From NCBI RefSeq assembly GCF_042477335.2, contig NC_091255.1:48400501-48464500 (forward strand): DNA of 64,000 nt. The letters run 5' to 3'. The notes under the pieces were generated by a model. It worked only from the letters and a program-made list of their open reading frames with translations, did not search any database and was not told where the DNA came from. The translations under genes were made by a program, and so were the position numbers. The first letter of the stretch is position 1. Each line of letters starts with the position of its first letter. The stretch is from Ovis canadensis. Taxonomy: Eukaryota; Chordata; Mammalia; Artiodactyla; Bovidae. Below, piece by piece: positions 22,501-34,400 of this stretch.

Positions 22501-23454
22501 GCACATACAAGGGGGGGCACATGTTTTGAACCCATGTCTCCTGCCCCCTTGGCCTGGGGAGAGGGTTTGGAGATGCTGCACTGCTCTGAGGTGAGAATCA
22601 TTTCTGGACATAGATGAGGTGTTCGTCTGCTCAGGGTCACAGAGCTGGTGGAGGGAGCTCTAGCTGGAACTTGTGTAGGTTGGCCTGACCATCCGTGGAA
22701 AGCTGGGCACAGGAGAGGGGGAGAGGCCCACAGAGGTGGCGGCGGTGGCCATGGCTCCCATCTATGAAGGCCTTACTCTGTGGCGTCAGGGGCTGTTGTC
22801 CGAGCTCTCCACTCACCGCTGTCTCCTCTGATCCACCAGGCGGCCCAGGGTCCATACAGGTATCCCCCAGTCCCCGTTTCCAGGTGCAGCCTTGGAGTCT
22901 TGCTGAGTGAGTGACAGACATAGGCACATTACAGACTTGCTTTGGTCAGGAAATGTCAGCCAGAGACTGGCAGAGAGATGGTTGGAGCTTCCAGCCCAGG
23001 GTGTGACTGAGGCCTGGGAAGGGCCCTGTCTGTGCCCCAGCCACCCAAGAACTGGAGATCGGGCCCTGGGGGAGGTTGAGGGGGCAGGCACAAGTGGGAA
23101 GGGGTAGCATCAGAGGTCAGTCCGGGCTTCCCCCGAGAGCCTGTGCAGGGAGCCAGGACACCTCCCCCCTCCCCAGGAGCTCACGCTTGCCTGGAGCCTC
23201 TGTAACTTGGCCCATAGTGCACACAGAGGAGGAAGCCTACACTGAAGCCTTGGACAGCTTGCTCTGGGACATCCGGCACATGAACTGTGGAGCTCAGATT
23301 TCAACTCAGGCCTTTGAGGGCAGTTTATTACACATCACTGTCGTGTGTAAGCCCCCACACCTCTCACCTGAACGGCCTTGCCCACTCGCTTGCTCCATCT
23401 CCACCCCCACTGGCCAAACAGCAGCCATCCTTCCCCTGACACTTCTATAAATGC

Positions 23455-23732
23455 CTGCTGCTGCTAAGTCGCTTCAGTCGTGTCCGACTCTGTGCGACCC
23501 CAGAGATGGCAGCCCACCAGGCTCCCCCGTCCCTGGGATTCTCCAGGCAAGAACGCTGGAGTGGGTTGCCATTTCCTTCTCCAATACATGAAAGTGAAAA
23601 GTGAAAGTGAAGTCGCTCAGTCTTGTCCGACTCTTAGCAACCCCATGGACTGCAGCCCACCAGGCTCCCCTGTCCATGGGATTTTCCAGGCAAGAATACT
23701 GGAGTGGGGTGCCATTGCCTTCTCCATCCATA
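23455..23732 (-). mobile_element. Bov-A2 SINE (two BovA monomers)
   Basis: Two reversed BovA units lie in tandem, each with a 'gtccgactct...gcgacccca'-type block and 'caggcaagaa...ctggagtggg' block, joined by a short 'gaaagtgaaaagtgaaagtg' linker. The leading GCTGCTGCTAAGTCGCTTCA is the typical reversed Bov-A2 tail. No tRNA-like head is present, which distinguishes it from Bov-tA. Confidence 0.88.
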
Positions 23733-24711
23733 AATGCCTATGGGGCAGCAATCACCGGTAGCAATCACAGATGGGAGATGCTGCCTTTTATTGTGGGAAA
23801 GCATACATAGCATGACATTTACCATTTTAGCCACTTTTAAGTGGACAGTTCTGTGGCACTAAGTATATTATCATTCCCCTTATTTAATGCAACTGAAGAA
23901 GCCGATTCTCAGAATGTTCTGTTTGCCCCAGTCGCAAGACTGGTGAGAGCGGACCGAGACTCAAACCCCGGCCTCAGAGGTACCAGCTGCCTGCTGTCCT
24001 CTGCTGAGTGGGGACCCACCCAAAAGCTCCTGCTGCCCCCAGGCTAGCGTTTCCTGGGGCCAGTCAGAGAAGGCCTGGGAAGGGGCGTGAGGGGCCCCCA
24101 GAGCTTTCCCTGTGCTCAGAGACCTGCCTGGCCGCCTCCTCCCGACCCCTCTTACCCTTCTGACCCAGGATGAGAAAAGCCACCGGTCCGCCCACCCCGC
24201 CTACCCCACTCTCTCCAAGCAGCTGAGCTTCCACAAGCACATCAGGTGTCTTGTCTGCAGCCAGCCCAGGCCGACTTCTTCACGCCACACGTGCTGCTCC
24301 CCTCCTGACACCTCTGAAGGTGCTGGGGAGGGGCTGGTGACAGCAGGCGGTGGGCTTGGCAGGGGGGCGCTGCTCCCAGGGGGCTGGGTGGCAGCAGCCC
24401 CCTGACCCTCGTTCTTGCCTCCCCTGTCGGGAGGGTGGAGGCCAGCCTGCTCTGCCGGCAGCCGCCTCCCTCCATCCCCCCAGGCCAGTGTTCTGAGGAC
24501 TGTAGAGAGCAGTTCTAGGCCAAGGTGGTTTTCATATCTGGAGCTGGCAGGTGGTCTCAGGGAACTCAAAACTTTCTGATGTCATCTGAGTGAGTTTTTC
24601 AAACCACACCCATGGAGGTTCCTCAGGGTGACCCTGGATGGAGTTTGAGGGAAGGCTGACTTGTGGGGCTCTCTGTGGCCACATCCTATGGCAGGACCTA
24701 TACAGTCCTGT

Positions 24712-24843
24712 TTTTATTCATTTTATTTATTTACTGTCTGCACTTCGAAGCTTGTGGCATCTTAGTTCCCCGACCAGGGTCTGAACATGCGCTCTTGGCA
24801 GTGAAGGTGTGGGGTCTTAACCCCTGAACCATCAGGGAATTCC
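24712..24843 (-). mobile_element. CHR-type tRNA SINE
   Basis: Reverse copy: A/T tail region 'ttttatttatttactgtctg', 'tagttccccgaccagggtc', and reversed head 'ccctgaaccatcagggaatt'. The same family is at 63190-63338 and, in a broken form, at 32320-32738. Confidence 0.65.
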
Positions 24844-24869
24844 CAGTTTTTATCTGTTTTCTTTTTTTT

Positions 24870-25310
24870 AAATTAATTTGTTTTTTAATTGAAGGATAAT
24901 TGCTTTACAGAAATTGTGCTGGTTTCTGCCAAACATCAACATTTATTTTTTTTAATTAAAAAATCATTTTATTTTTAATTGGAGGATAATTACTTTACAA
25001 TATTTTGGTGGTTCCTACTATACATCAGTATGAACCAGAAGTAGAAACATGTGCCCTCCCTCTTAAACCTCCCTCCCGCCTCCCTCCCAATCCCACCCCT
25101 CTAGGATGTGACGGAGCACCAGCTTCGGTTCGCTGCATCATAGGGCAAATTCCCACTGGCTATCAGTTTTACGTATGGTCTCTCTCAATACTACTCTCTC
25201 AAGCCATCCCACGCTCTTCCGCACCTGCTGTGGCCGTGAGCCGATTCCTTATGTTTGCATCTCCTTTGCTGCCCTGCAAATGTATCTGTTTTATATATTG
25301 AGATCCTAGG
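24870..25310 (-). mobile_element. Ruminant LINE-1 3'-end fragments
   Basis: Two partial reversed copies of the same L1 3' end follow each other. The first starts with 'ttgttttttaattgaagg' near 24878. The second, with 'aattggaggataattacttt' near 24978, continues through a C-rich region (25060-25100) into less familiar sequence up to about 25310, where the edge is uncertain. Confidence 0.55.
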
Positions 25311-25379
25311 TAAGGTTTTTTGGTTGATGTTGTTTTAAGTTTCTCTTGTTTAAAAGGGTTTTTTTTTTTTTTTTTTCCG

Positions 25380-25521
25380 GACCTTTTCCCTGGAGGTTCA
25401 AGAGGGAAGGGACATATGTATACCTGTGGCTGATTCGTGTTGATGTTTGACAGAAAACAGCAAAATTCTGTAAAGCAGTTATCCTACAGTTAAAAAATGA
25501 ATACATTAAAAAAAAAAAAAA
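25380..25521 (+). mobile_element. Ruminant LINE-1 3' end with poly(A) tail
   Basis: Forward copy: 'gggacatatgtatacctgtg', 'gctgattcgtgttgatgttt', 'acagcaaaattctgtaaagc', ending in an A run at 25508-25521. It is complementary in arrangement to the copy at 24978-25090. A run of T just before it (25361-25377) is a separate tract. Confidence 0.6.
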
Positions 25522-25914
25522 GGACTTTTCTCCGAGATAGGGAAATGGAGGCTTGCTAAGAAGGACTTGCCCAAAGTTATTCAGGCTAATGGCTGCCCCT
25601 GAACTCATTCACCTCTTCCAGCTCTTGCTTATTTGGATGCTCAGTTTCTTTCATGGAGGAGGGTCACGCAGAACCCTGCTCTCTCCGACTGTTGGCTGGA
25701 AGCCCTCACCCCTGCTGTAGAGCCCCCGGTGCTTGGCTCCCTCACCACCCCACCCCCCGCGTCAGCAGCTCTCTCGGGCTCCCCCAACACCTCTGCTCTC
25801 AGCCCCACTCTGTGTCTCTCACTTCCACGTGGACGTCTGGAGGTGTGAGTGTCAGTGCTGTTTGCACTCCAAGTGAGTCTCACACCCAAGCTGCTGCCAC
25901 CCAAGTCCTGTCCC

Positions 25915-26235
25915 CAGAGAGCGAGGGAGAAAGCCAGGGGGCAAGACTAGACAGACCCTGGGGCAGAGGGGGAGTGGGGAGGCCACAGCGCCCTGCAGTG
26001 AGACAGGGAAGAGGCAGGTAGGAAAGGAGAGAGACACGTAAGAGAAAACCAGAGAGGAATCTGATGGGGGTGGAGAGACACTCGCAGATGGGAGAGAGGT
26101 GGAGAGGAAGACCCAGAGAGGGGGCGGAATAAAGACAGACGTGGGAGGGGGTACAGAGACAGTTCCAGAGAATGGTGAAGAGGTGGCTTGTGAGAGAGAC
26201 AGGAGAGAGGAGAGATGGAGACAGGTCTAGCAGAA
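25915..26235 (+). repeat. Purine-rich (GAGA) low-complexity tract
   Basis: About 320 bases of mostly G and A with recurring GAGAGAGAC, GGAGAG and AGACAG words, in STARD3 intron 1. The repeat unit is degenerate. No gene signal is seen. Confidence 0.75.
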
Positions 26236-27112
26236 GACAAGCGGGCTATTGGAGACAAGGAAATGTCACCCGCCCTAGGGCTGCGGCTGTGTCACAGTGA
26301 GGGGTGCTGAGCGTGGGGCCTGACACCAGATCCGGCTGATAGATGCTGGGGGGTCCTGTTGCCAGCAGCCTCTTCTGGCCCCGCCTTCCAGAGCTGGTCC
26401 AGCTTTCCTTCAGCGTCCTCCAGATGAGCTTAGCATGGGCACCTCGAAAGAGTAGTAGCGGCTGGTGCTTCTGCGGAGAACAGTCGGTCCTGACTGTTGG
26501 GTTGGCACGGAGGTAGAGGGACGGGTGAGCCGGCTTGCTCAGAAACCCTGCTGGCCACAGAATGGGGGCTTGTTTTCGACTTAGTAGCTGAAGCATGGAA
26601 GAGACCAGACAGCAAATGTGTGGAGAGGACGGACGGCTATGGAGCGGGGACCGGTTAGATCTTGGCCTTCCCAGGATCAAGCACAAAGATCCAGGGCTCC
26701 CCTTCCAGTAGCCCCCAAGACCTGCACCCTGGTTCTGCATGTGGGAAGACTCGGAGACTCTTCATGGGGTCCCAGAGACTCAGGCCCCACCATGCTGCTT
26801 CAGCTCCCCTCTGCTCTAGCCTAAACCTTTCCTTCCCCCGCCTGGGGGACAGGGCCTCTGAGGGCCCCTGCCAGCAGACTGCTAGGGCAAGGACCATAGG
26901 CCTGGGGGCTGCTCAGCAGGGAGGGAGTGCCCCACTGCCCACTTCGTCTCGCGTGTTTATGAGGATTTCAACCTCACGGTCACACGGGCAGGTAAGGGAT
27001 GGATGATCACATCCATTCACCTCCTGGAGCCTTGGCTGTCTTGTGTGAGGATAGGAGGAACCATTCTGCCCTGTGTGGACCTGGAACGCAGTGAGATGAC
27101 TGGAGAAGGTGA

Positions 27113-27330
27113 AGTAAGCAAGCAAGTAAGTAAAGTCACTCAGTCGTGTCCGACTCCTTGTGACCCCATGGACTGTAGCCTACCAGGCTCCACCCTCCAT
27201 GGGATTCTCCAGGCAAGAGTACTGGAGTGGGTTGCCATTTCCTTCTCCAGGGAATCTTCCCAACCCAGGGATCGAACCCAGGTCTCCCGCATTCTAGGCA
27301 GAAGCTTTAACCTCTGAGCCACCAGGGGAG
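27113..27330 (-). mobile_element. Bov-tA SINE
   Basis: Reverse copy starting with a diversified tail (AAGTAAGCAAGCAAGTAAG), then 'cagtcgtgtccgactccttg', 'caggcaagagtactggagtg' and the reversed head 'aacctctgagccaccagggg'. Confidence 0.9.
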
Positions 27331-28360
27331 AAGGTGAATGCCGGTAAATTCACTGGGACTGGGGAAGGAGGGTGTGAGGCTCTGAGGAGAGGGCCTTGGG
27401 GCTGCCGCTTGAAAGGACTGGGGAGACTTGGGTGTAAGGCCCCCAAGGCAGGACCAGGCTGCCGCCTGAAGGGACCGAGAAGGCCAGGGTGGCTGTCCTA
27501 GTGAGATGATGGGGCCCTGCCTTGTAAGAGTAGCGGTAAGAGGAACCAGGCAGGCCTCGTTCCTGCGAGGGCCACCATGAGGAGGGTGTATTATCCTCAG
27601 ACCAGCGGGGAGCCCTTGGAGGGTTGTGAACAGGGAATGGCAGGATCTGATTCATGTTCTGAAAAGCTTTCTCTGGCTGTCACGTGGAGGTGGTTGCTGT
27701 GGGTGGGGGGAGAGAAAGCCTGGAGACGCGCCCACCCATTAGGAGCATGCTGGAGAGAGCTGGTTGGGCCTGAGGCGGGGGTGGCGGAGAGAAGGGACCA
27801 AGATGTCATCCCACCATTCCTCCAGGGCTGGCCTGTGCAGAGACACTGCTCTAGGAAGTCCCTCCCAGTTGCCATGGATCAGGGGGTGGGAGGGTAGGGC
27901 TGGCTGCTGGGAGGGAATGTGGCTTTGTGCTTGGAAAACAAAGAACAGAGCTTGGGGCTGACTTCTCCTGGGGGTGGGGGCCGGCCCAGAGGCTGCTGAC
28001 AGGCCCAGAGGCTGAACTACAGGGCAGGGCTTGGCAGGAGCAAGCTGTGGCCCCAGACGTTAGGGAAGACCCAGGAGGCCCCAAAGGGTGACCATGGGGC
28101 TGCAGGACTTTGCCTGGGGTGGGGGGGTGAAGAAGCAGGACAGAGGGAGAAGGATGCTCAGACGCCTCCAGCCTGGAAGTCAGGCAGAGGGAAATGAGGC
28201 AGAGAGGGCCCTGGGCCACAGAGTTAGGCCGAGGGTTGGGGGCAGATGTGTTTGGAAACAAATGGGGGTCCTGGGGCTGTGTTCGAACGGACGAAGGAGG
28301 TTCCCGGGCACTCCTGGACCCTGACCCCAGGACCTGACCAGCCACCCTGCCTCCCTGCAG

Positions 28361-28411
28361 CCCTGCTACTGAGGCCCAGCCCACCCCGGCTGGAGGTGGG
28401 GGCCCACCAGG
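28361..28411 (+). other. STARD3: STARD3 5' UTR part of exon 2
   Basis: The acceptor CTCCCTGCAG ends at 28360. The 51 bases that follow precede the STARD3 start codon at 28412. They begin CCCTGCTACTGA, which would close an upstream reading frame opened at 15746 if exon 1 is joined here. Confidence 0.75.
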
Positions 28412-31400
28412 ATGAGCAAGCTGTCCGGGGACCTGCTGGGCCGCGACCTGGAGCGCAGCCTGCCGGCCGTGGCCTCCCTGGGCTCATCGCTATCCCACAG
28501 CCAGAGCCTCTCCTCGCACCTCCTCCCACCGCCACTGCCGGAGAAGCGCCGGGCCATCTCCGACGTCCGCCGCACCTTCTGTCTGTTCGTCACCTTCGAC
28601 CTGCTCTTCATCTCCCTGCTCTGGATCATTGAGCTGAACGTGAGTGGGGCTGAGGCTGGGGGCGCAGGTCAGGTTGGGGGAGGGGTATTGCTTGGGCCTT
28701 GGAGGGTTGCATCTGGGGGTGTATTGATTTCCGGGTAAAATGAAGAATGAGACTAGAAGAATAGCGGTTCTCATTTTCCAGAGAGAGAAACACAGAGACG
28801 TTATGTTGCTTATCGGAGGTCTCTCAGCAAGCGTGTGAAGAAGGCAAGGTTTGAACCCAGACTCCAGCCCCAGAACTCACACCTCTGCACCACACTGGCC
28901 CCTAGTGGACACACTTGAGAAAGGAGGCGGATCCCAGAGGGCTCTCGTGGAGCTATCAGAGCCTTTGTCTTCTTTCTGCCCTACATTGCTCTCTGGCTTA
29001 GTTCATTCATTCATTCAGCAAACATTTCTGAGTCCCGGCTGTGTCCCAGGCGCTGTGCCGAACGCAGAGGGAACAGTGGGTGGCAATCTGTAAAGACTCC
29101 CAGTGACGCCCAGCTTTCCTTCCCCACCTTGGGCATTCTTCCAGTGTCCCCAGTTTTGGCCTTTTGGTTTTGGTGAGATTCCACCTAATGGTCTGGAGAC
29201 AGAGCTGCCTGTCAGGGTGGAGTCTGCCCACCCCCCCACCACCACCCCCAACCCCTGCCATGCAGTGCTTGGCCAGCTGGCAGTGGGACCTAATCTCCAG
29301 GTGCTGACAGGGCAGAGCAGGACCTGATGCAGAGGTAGGAGCATGGAGAGGGCATCCTGGGCTTGGTCCCCTGTCCCAGCTTCTGCTCTGTAGCAACTGT
29401 GTGAGCTCAGCGAGGGACTCAGCCTCTCCGAGCCTCCCCTTGTTCTCTTTGTGCAAAGTGGGTCAGAGTTATGGATGGCACGTGTCCTTCCTCCAGGTCT
29501 CAAGCTCAGTCAGTTCAGTCGCTCAGTCGTGTCTGACTCTTTGCGACCCCATGGACTGCAGCACGCCAGGCTTCCCTGTCCATCACTAACTCCCGGAGCT
29601 TACTCAAACTCATGTCCATAGAGTCGGTGGTGCCATCCAATCACCTCATCCTCTGTCATCCCCTTCTCCTCCTGCCTTCAATCTTTCCCAGCATCAGGGT
29701 CTTTTCCAATCAGTCAGTTCTTCACATCAGGTGGCCAAAGTATTGGAGTTTCAGCTTCAGCATCAGTCCTTCCAATGAATATTCTGGACTGATTTCCTTT
29801 AGGATGGACTGGTCGGATCTCCTTGAAATCCTAGGGTCTCTCAAGAGTTTTCTCCAACACCACATTTCAAAGGCATCAATTCTTTGGTGCTTAGCTTTCT
29901 TTATAGTCCAACTCTCACATCCATACATAACCACTGGACAAACCATAGCCTTGACTAGACGAACCTTTGTCGACAAAGTAATGTCTCTGCTTTTGAATAT
30001 GCTATCTAGGTTGGTCATAGCTTTTCTTCCAAGGAGTAAGCGTCTTTTAATTTCATGGCCGCAGTCACCATCTGCAGTCATTTTGGAGCTCAAAAAAATA
30101 AAGTCTCCCACTGTTTCCATTGTTTCCCCATCTATTTGCCATGAAGTGATAGGACCGGATGCCATGATCTTAATTTTCTAAATGTTGAGTTTTAAGCCAA
30201 CTTTTTCACTCTCCTCTTTCAGTTTCATCAAGAGGCTCTTTAGTTCTTCGCTTTCTGCCATAAGGGTGGTATCATCTGCATATCTGAGGTTATTGATATT
30301 TCTCCCAGCAGTCTTGATTCCAGCTTGTGCTTCATCCAGCCCAGCATTTCTGATGATATACTCTGCCTATAGTTAAATAAGCAGGGTGACAATATATAGC
30401 CTCGACATACTCCTTTCCTTATTTGGAACCAGTCTGTTGTTCCATGTCCGGTTCTAACTGTTGCTTCTTGACCTGCATACAGATTTCTCAGGAGGTAGGT
30501 AAGGTGGTCTGGTATTCACATCTCTTTAAGAATTTTCCACAGTTTGTTGTGATTCACACAGTCAAAGGCTTTGGCGTAGTCAATAAAGCAAATGTTTTTC
30601 TCGAGCTCTCTTGCTTTTTCAATGGATGCCAACAGATGTTGGCAATTTAATCTCTGTTTCCTCTGCCTTTTCTAAATCCAGGTTGAGCATCTGGAATTTC
30701 ACAGTGGAAGCCTGGCTTGGAGAATTTTGAGCATTACTTTGCTAGCATGTGAGATGAGTGCAATTGTGTGGTAGTTTGAGCATTCTTTGGCATTGCCTTC
30801 CTTTGGGATTGGAATAAAAACTGACCTTTTCTGGTCCTGTGGCCACTGCTGAGTTTTCCAAATTTGCTGGCATATTGAGTGCAGCACTTTCACAGCATCA
30901 TCTTTCAGGATTTGAAATAGCTCAACTGGAATCCCATCACTTCCACTAGCTTTGTTGGTAGTGGTGCTACCTTAGGCCTTTGGCCTTAGGCCTTTGCATT
31001 CCAGGATGCCTGGCTCTAGGTGAATGATCATACCTTCATGATTATCTGGGTCATGAATATCTTTTTTGTGTGGTTCTGTGTGTTCTTGCCACCTCTTCTT
31101 AATATCGTCTGTTTCTGTTAGGTTTCTGTCTGTTTCTGTCTTTTACTGTGCCCATCTTTGCATGAAGTATTTCCTTGGTATCTCTGGTTTTCTGGAAGAG
31201 ATCTCTAGTTTTCTTGAAGAGATCTCTAGTCATTCCCACTCTGTTGTTTTCCTCTATTTCTTTGCATTGATCACTGAGGAGGGCTTTCTTATCTCTCCTT
31301 GCTGTTCTTTGGAACTCTGCATTCAAATGAGTGTATCTTTCTTTTTCTCCTTTGCCTTTTGCATCTTTTCTTTTCACAGCTGTTTGTAAGGCCTCCTAAG

Positions 31401-34400
31401 ACAACCGTTTTGCCTTTTTGCATTTCTTTTTCTTGGGGATGGTCTTGATCACTGCTCCCTGTACAATGTCACAAACCTCCGTCTCAATCTCAGGGGTCAG
31501 GAAAACAATGACTGTTGTTACAAAGGAGGAGCTTAGAGAAGGAGCTGGTTCAGGGGTGAAGTTTGATTCTGGGCATGTTGAGCTGGAAGGCAAGGCAAGG
31601 CTCTGAGGGTGATGCTCCTTTGTGCACAGAGGTGAGCTGGCACCTTTAGCCAGAAGGAGCCACAGCCGTGACCTTAAGGACCATCTTACTGATGAGAGAG
31701 CTGAGGCTCAGCGAGGTTTAGGGCCATTTGAAGAGTTTCTGAGGTCTTAAGCCTTATTCCTTTGGACAATCCCCTTGGGCTTCTCTAGTAAAGGATCTGT
31801 CTGCAGTGGAGGAGACCCAGGTTTGATCCCTGGGTTGAGAAGATCCCCTGAAGAACGGAATGGCAACCCACTCCAGTATTCTTGCCTGGAGAATCCCATG
31901 GACAGAGGAGCCTAGCAGGATACAGTCCATGGGGTCACAAAGAATCGGACACGACTGAGCAACTAACACTTTTGCTTTCCAGCGTCAAAGCGGGCACTAA
32001 AATTCACACACATCCTTCATTAAATGTATGTATAATATTTTCTTGACAGAAAAGAGCTGAAAAAATGTTTGGCGATTTTACTTTGGCAACGGTATGGCTA
32101 TACTGGCTGTAATAGCTCAGCAGTCGTCATGCAGACGTGAAAATCCTTGTGGAGTGAGAAAATCTAACGTCCAAGTTATTTTCAAATTTGACAAAGAGTT
32201 TCAGAATGCTGAATTTAACAGTTCATAGAATTAACATCATGTTTCTCTTGGTGGCCAATTAAAGTTTTACTAGTTTTTCAATTTTGCCATTTTCATACTT
32301 TGAAACATGTATTTTTAGTTTTTTTTTTTAATATTTATTTACTTAGTTTGACGTTACTTACTTACTTGGGGAAAGAAATGGCAACCCACTCCAGTATTCT
32401 TGTCTGAAGAATGCCATGGACAGAGGAGCCTGGTGGGCTACGGTCCATGGGGTCGCAAAGAGTCGGACACGGCTGAGCGCACCGCACTTATTTGACTGGG
32501 TCTTAGTTGTGGCACATGGGATCTAGTTCCTTGACCAGGGATTGAGCCGAGGCCCCCTGCATTAGGAGCACAGACTCTTAGCCACTGGTCCTTAAGGACC
32601 ATCTTACTGATGAGAGAGGAGGCTCAGCGAGGTTCAGGGCCATTTGAAGAGTTTCTGAGGTCTTAAGCCTTATTCCTTTGGACGACCCCCTTGGGCTTCC
32701 CTGGCGGCTCCACCAGGTGACCACCAGGGAAGCCCCTGTTCTCAGTTTTCTATCAGACTGTGTGTTGCCCAGTGTATGCAAGGACCCTGACCAGGCTGTA
32801 GGACCAGCGCCAAGGTCTTGCAGCCAGAGCTGGCAAAACGGGCAGGAACTGTACTGTCCTGAGTCCTGATGCAGTGGGCTGGCCAGTGGGTATGCAGGCA
32901 AGGGAGAGTTCTCTGTAAAGAGAAAAACCATGGAAGAGAGAGCTCTGTGGACAGTGACTCTGGAGCCCAAGAGGGCGTAGTCTGAGGAGTAAGAGGAGGA
33001 TCAGGCTGGGGTGGGTTGTGATGTCAGCAAGGCGTTTGACCCCATGGGGTGCAGAATGGTCTTGAGGCTGAGGCATTGGGTGGGGATGCACCAGGGCTCG
33101 AGACTCAGTGAGGGGCTGTCCAGATGGCTGGCTTTTGCCCTGAGCATCAGAATCACTCAGGAGCTTTACAGCCATTCCAGATGCTCAGCTCACCCCGAGA
33201 TTCAGACCCAGTGTCTCAACCTTGTGTATCTTTAACACCTCATCCCCCCACCACCGCCCCAGTTCAGATCCTCTTCCAGAGATCAGAAGCCCTGATCTAG
33301 GTAATCGTGAAGGGTCTTCCCCTTCAGGGCTCCCAAACTCCATCCCCCAGAGTCCCCTTGTACCCCTCTATTCTGGGGGCTGGCACCCCACCTGCAGAGG
33401 CACGGGCCTGCCACCCCATTCTGCCTGAGGCATCAGGCTGCAGTCTAGCTCTCAATGGGCATCCTGACTCCTTACTCCCCAGCCAGGCTCTCAGGGATCC
33501 CATTGAAAATGTGTGGGTGGCTAGGGCAGGGGCAGAGGCAAGGACCAGGCTGCTCACTCTGCATGCCATCCTCTCTAGCAGCTTGATGGATTTTGCCCAT
33601 TAAGTACAAACCTAATCTATCGATTTGCCACCTGGGGCTCCGTCTGATACCACTGCCCACCCTTGGCCCCCGTCACCCCAGATGGATGCTTGCCTGGGAA
33701 GATGGAGCACTGCACCGGTGGGAGGGAGAGGAAATTATGGGAGAGGCCGGCTCCCAGCTCCCTGTCTGCCAGCATAGCGCCTGCATAGGGCCCATCACCT
33801 CCCAAGGCCCTCCAGGCTTGCCCCTTCCTAGGCAGTGTGCTCACGAGTGTCAGGAGGCTCAGCTCTGCCTGTCTGGACTGCCTGGATCCTTAGAGGAACA
33901 GTCTCAGCACTGGGGTCTCAGGCCCCTGGCTGAGCTCGCCTGGTGCCTCAGGGCTCCTCGGTGGTAGCTGAGCATTTACAGCCCCTCCTCCAAGTTCCAC
34001 CTGCTCCCTCTGGGAGGACAAAGGGCAGCCTTGGGGACTTGGTCCTACCCACCTCTCTCTTCCAGACCAACACAGGCATCCAGAAGAACCTGGAGCAGGA
34101 GGTCATCAACTACAACTTTAAAACTTCCTTCTTTGACATCTTTGTGAGTGGCCTTGGAGATCCTGCGGGCAGAGAGGGAGCAGGGACAGGGGTCTTTGGC
34201 TGGATTTCCTTCTTCCTGCAGCACGCATCCTAATCTGATCAGGGAGCCCTCTGTATTCAAGCCTGTTCCCAAATGAGGTCCCGCTTTCAGAGAGCCCCAA
34301 GTGGGAGGGGAAGACAAGACCCCCGTCCAAGGAGGTCACATGTAATCCCCAAAGAAGCACTGGCTTGGCCTCAGCCATTCTCTGCTGGGGCGTGCACACT

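Larger units (their letters stand above)
15755..28360 (+). other. STARD3: STARD3 intron 1 (12.6 kb)
   Basis: No coding exon of any recognised family is seen. It holds Bov-tA or Bov-A2 SINEs at about 16441, 17852, 19425, 22287, 23455 and 27113, MIR-type SINEs near 17395, 20115 and 22125, a CHR-type SINE (24712-24843), L1 3' ends (24870-25521) and a purine-rich tract (25915-26235). The remaining sequence is unremarkable unique DNA. Confidence 0.7.

Noticed and set aside
25361-25521. Processed pseudogene with poly(A)
   Set aside because: The sequence before the A run is a ruminant L1 3' end, not mRNA-derived. No coding remnant was found.
29612-30181. 189-residue open frame on the + strand in STARD3 intron 2
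   Set aside because: It is the shadow of the reverse-oriented BovB reverse-transcriptase region. The meaningful peptide is on the - strand.
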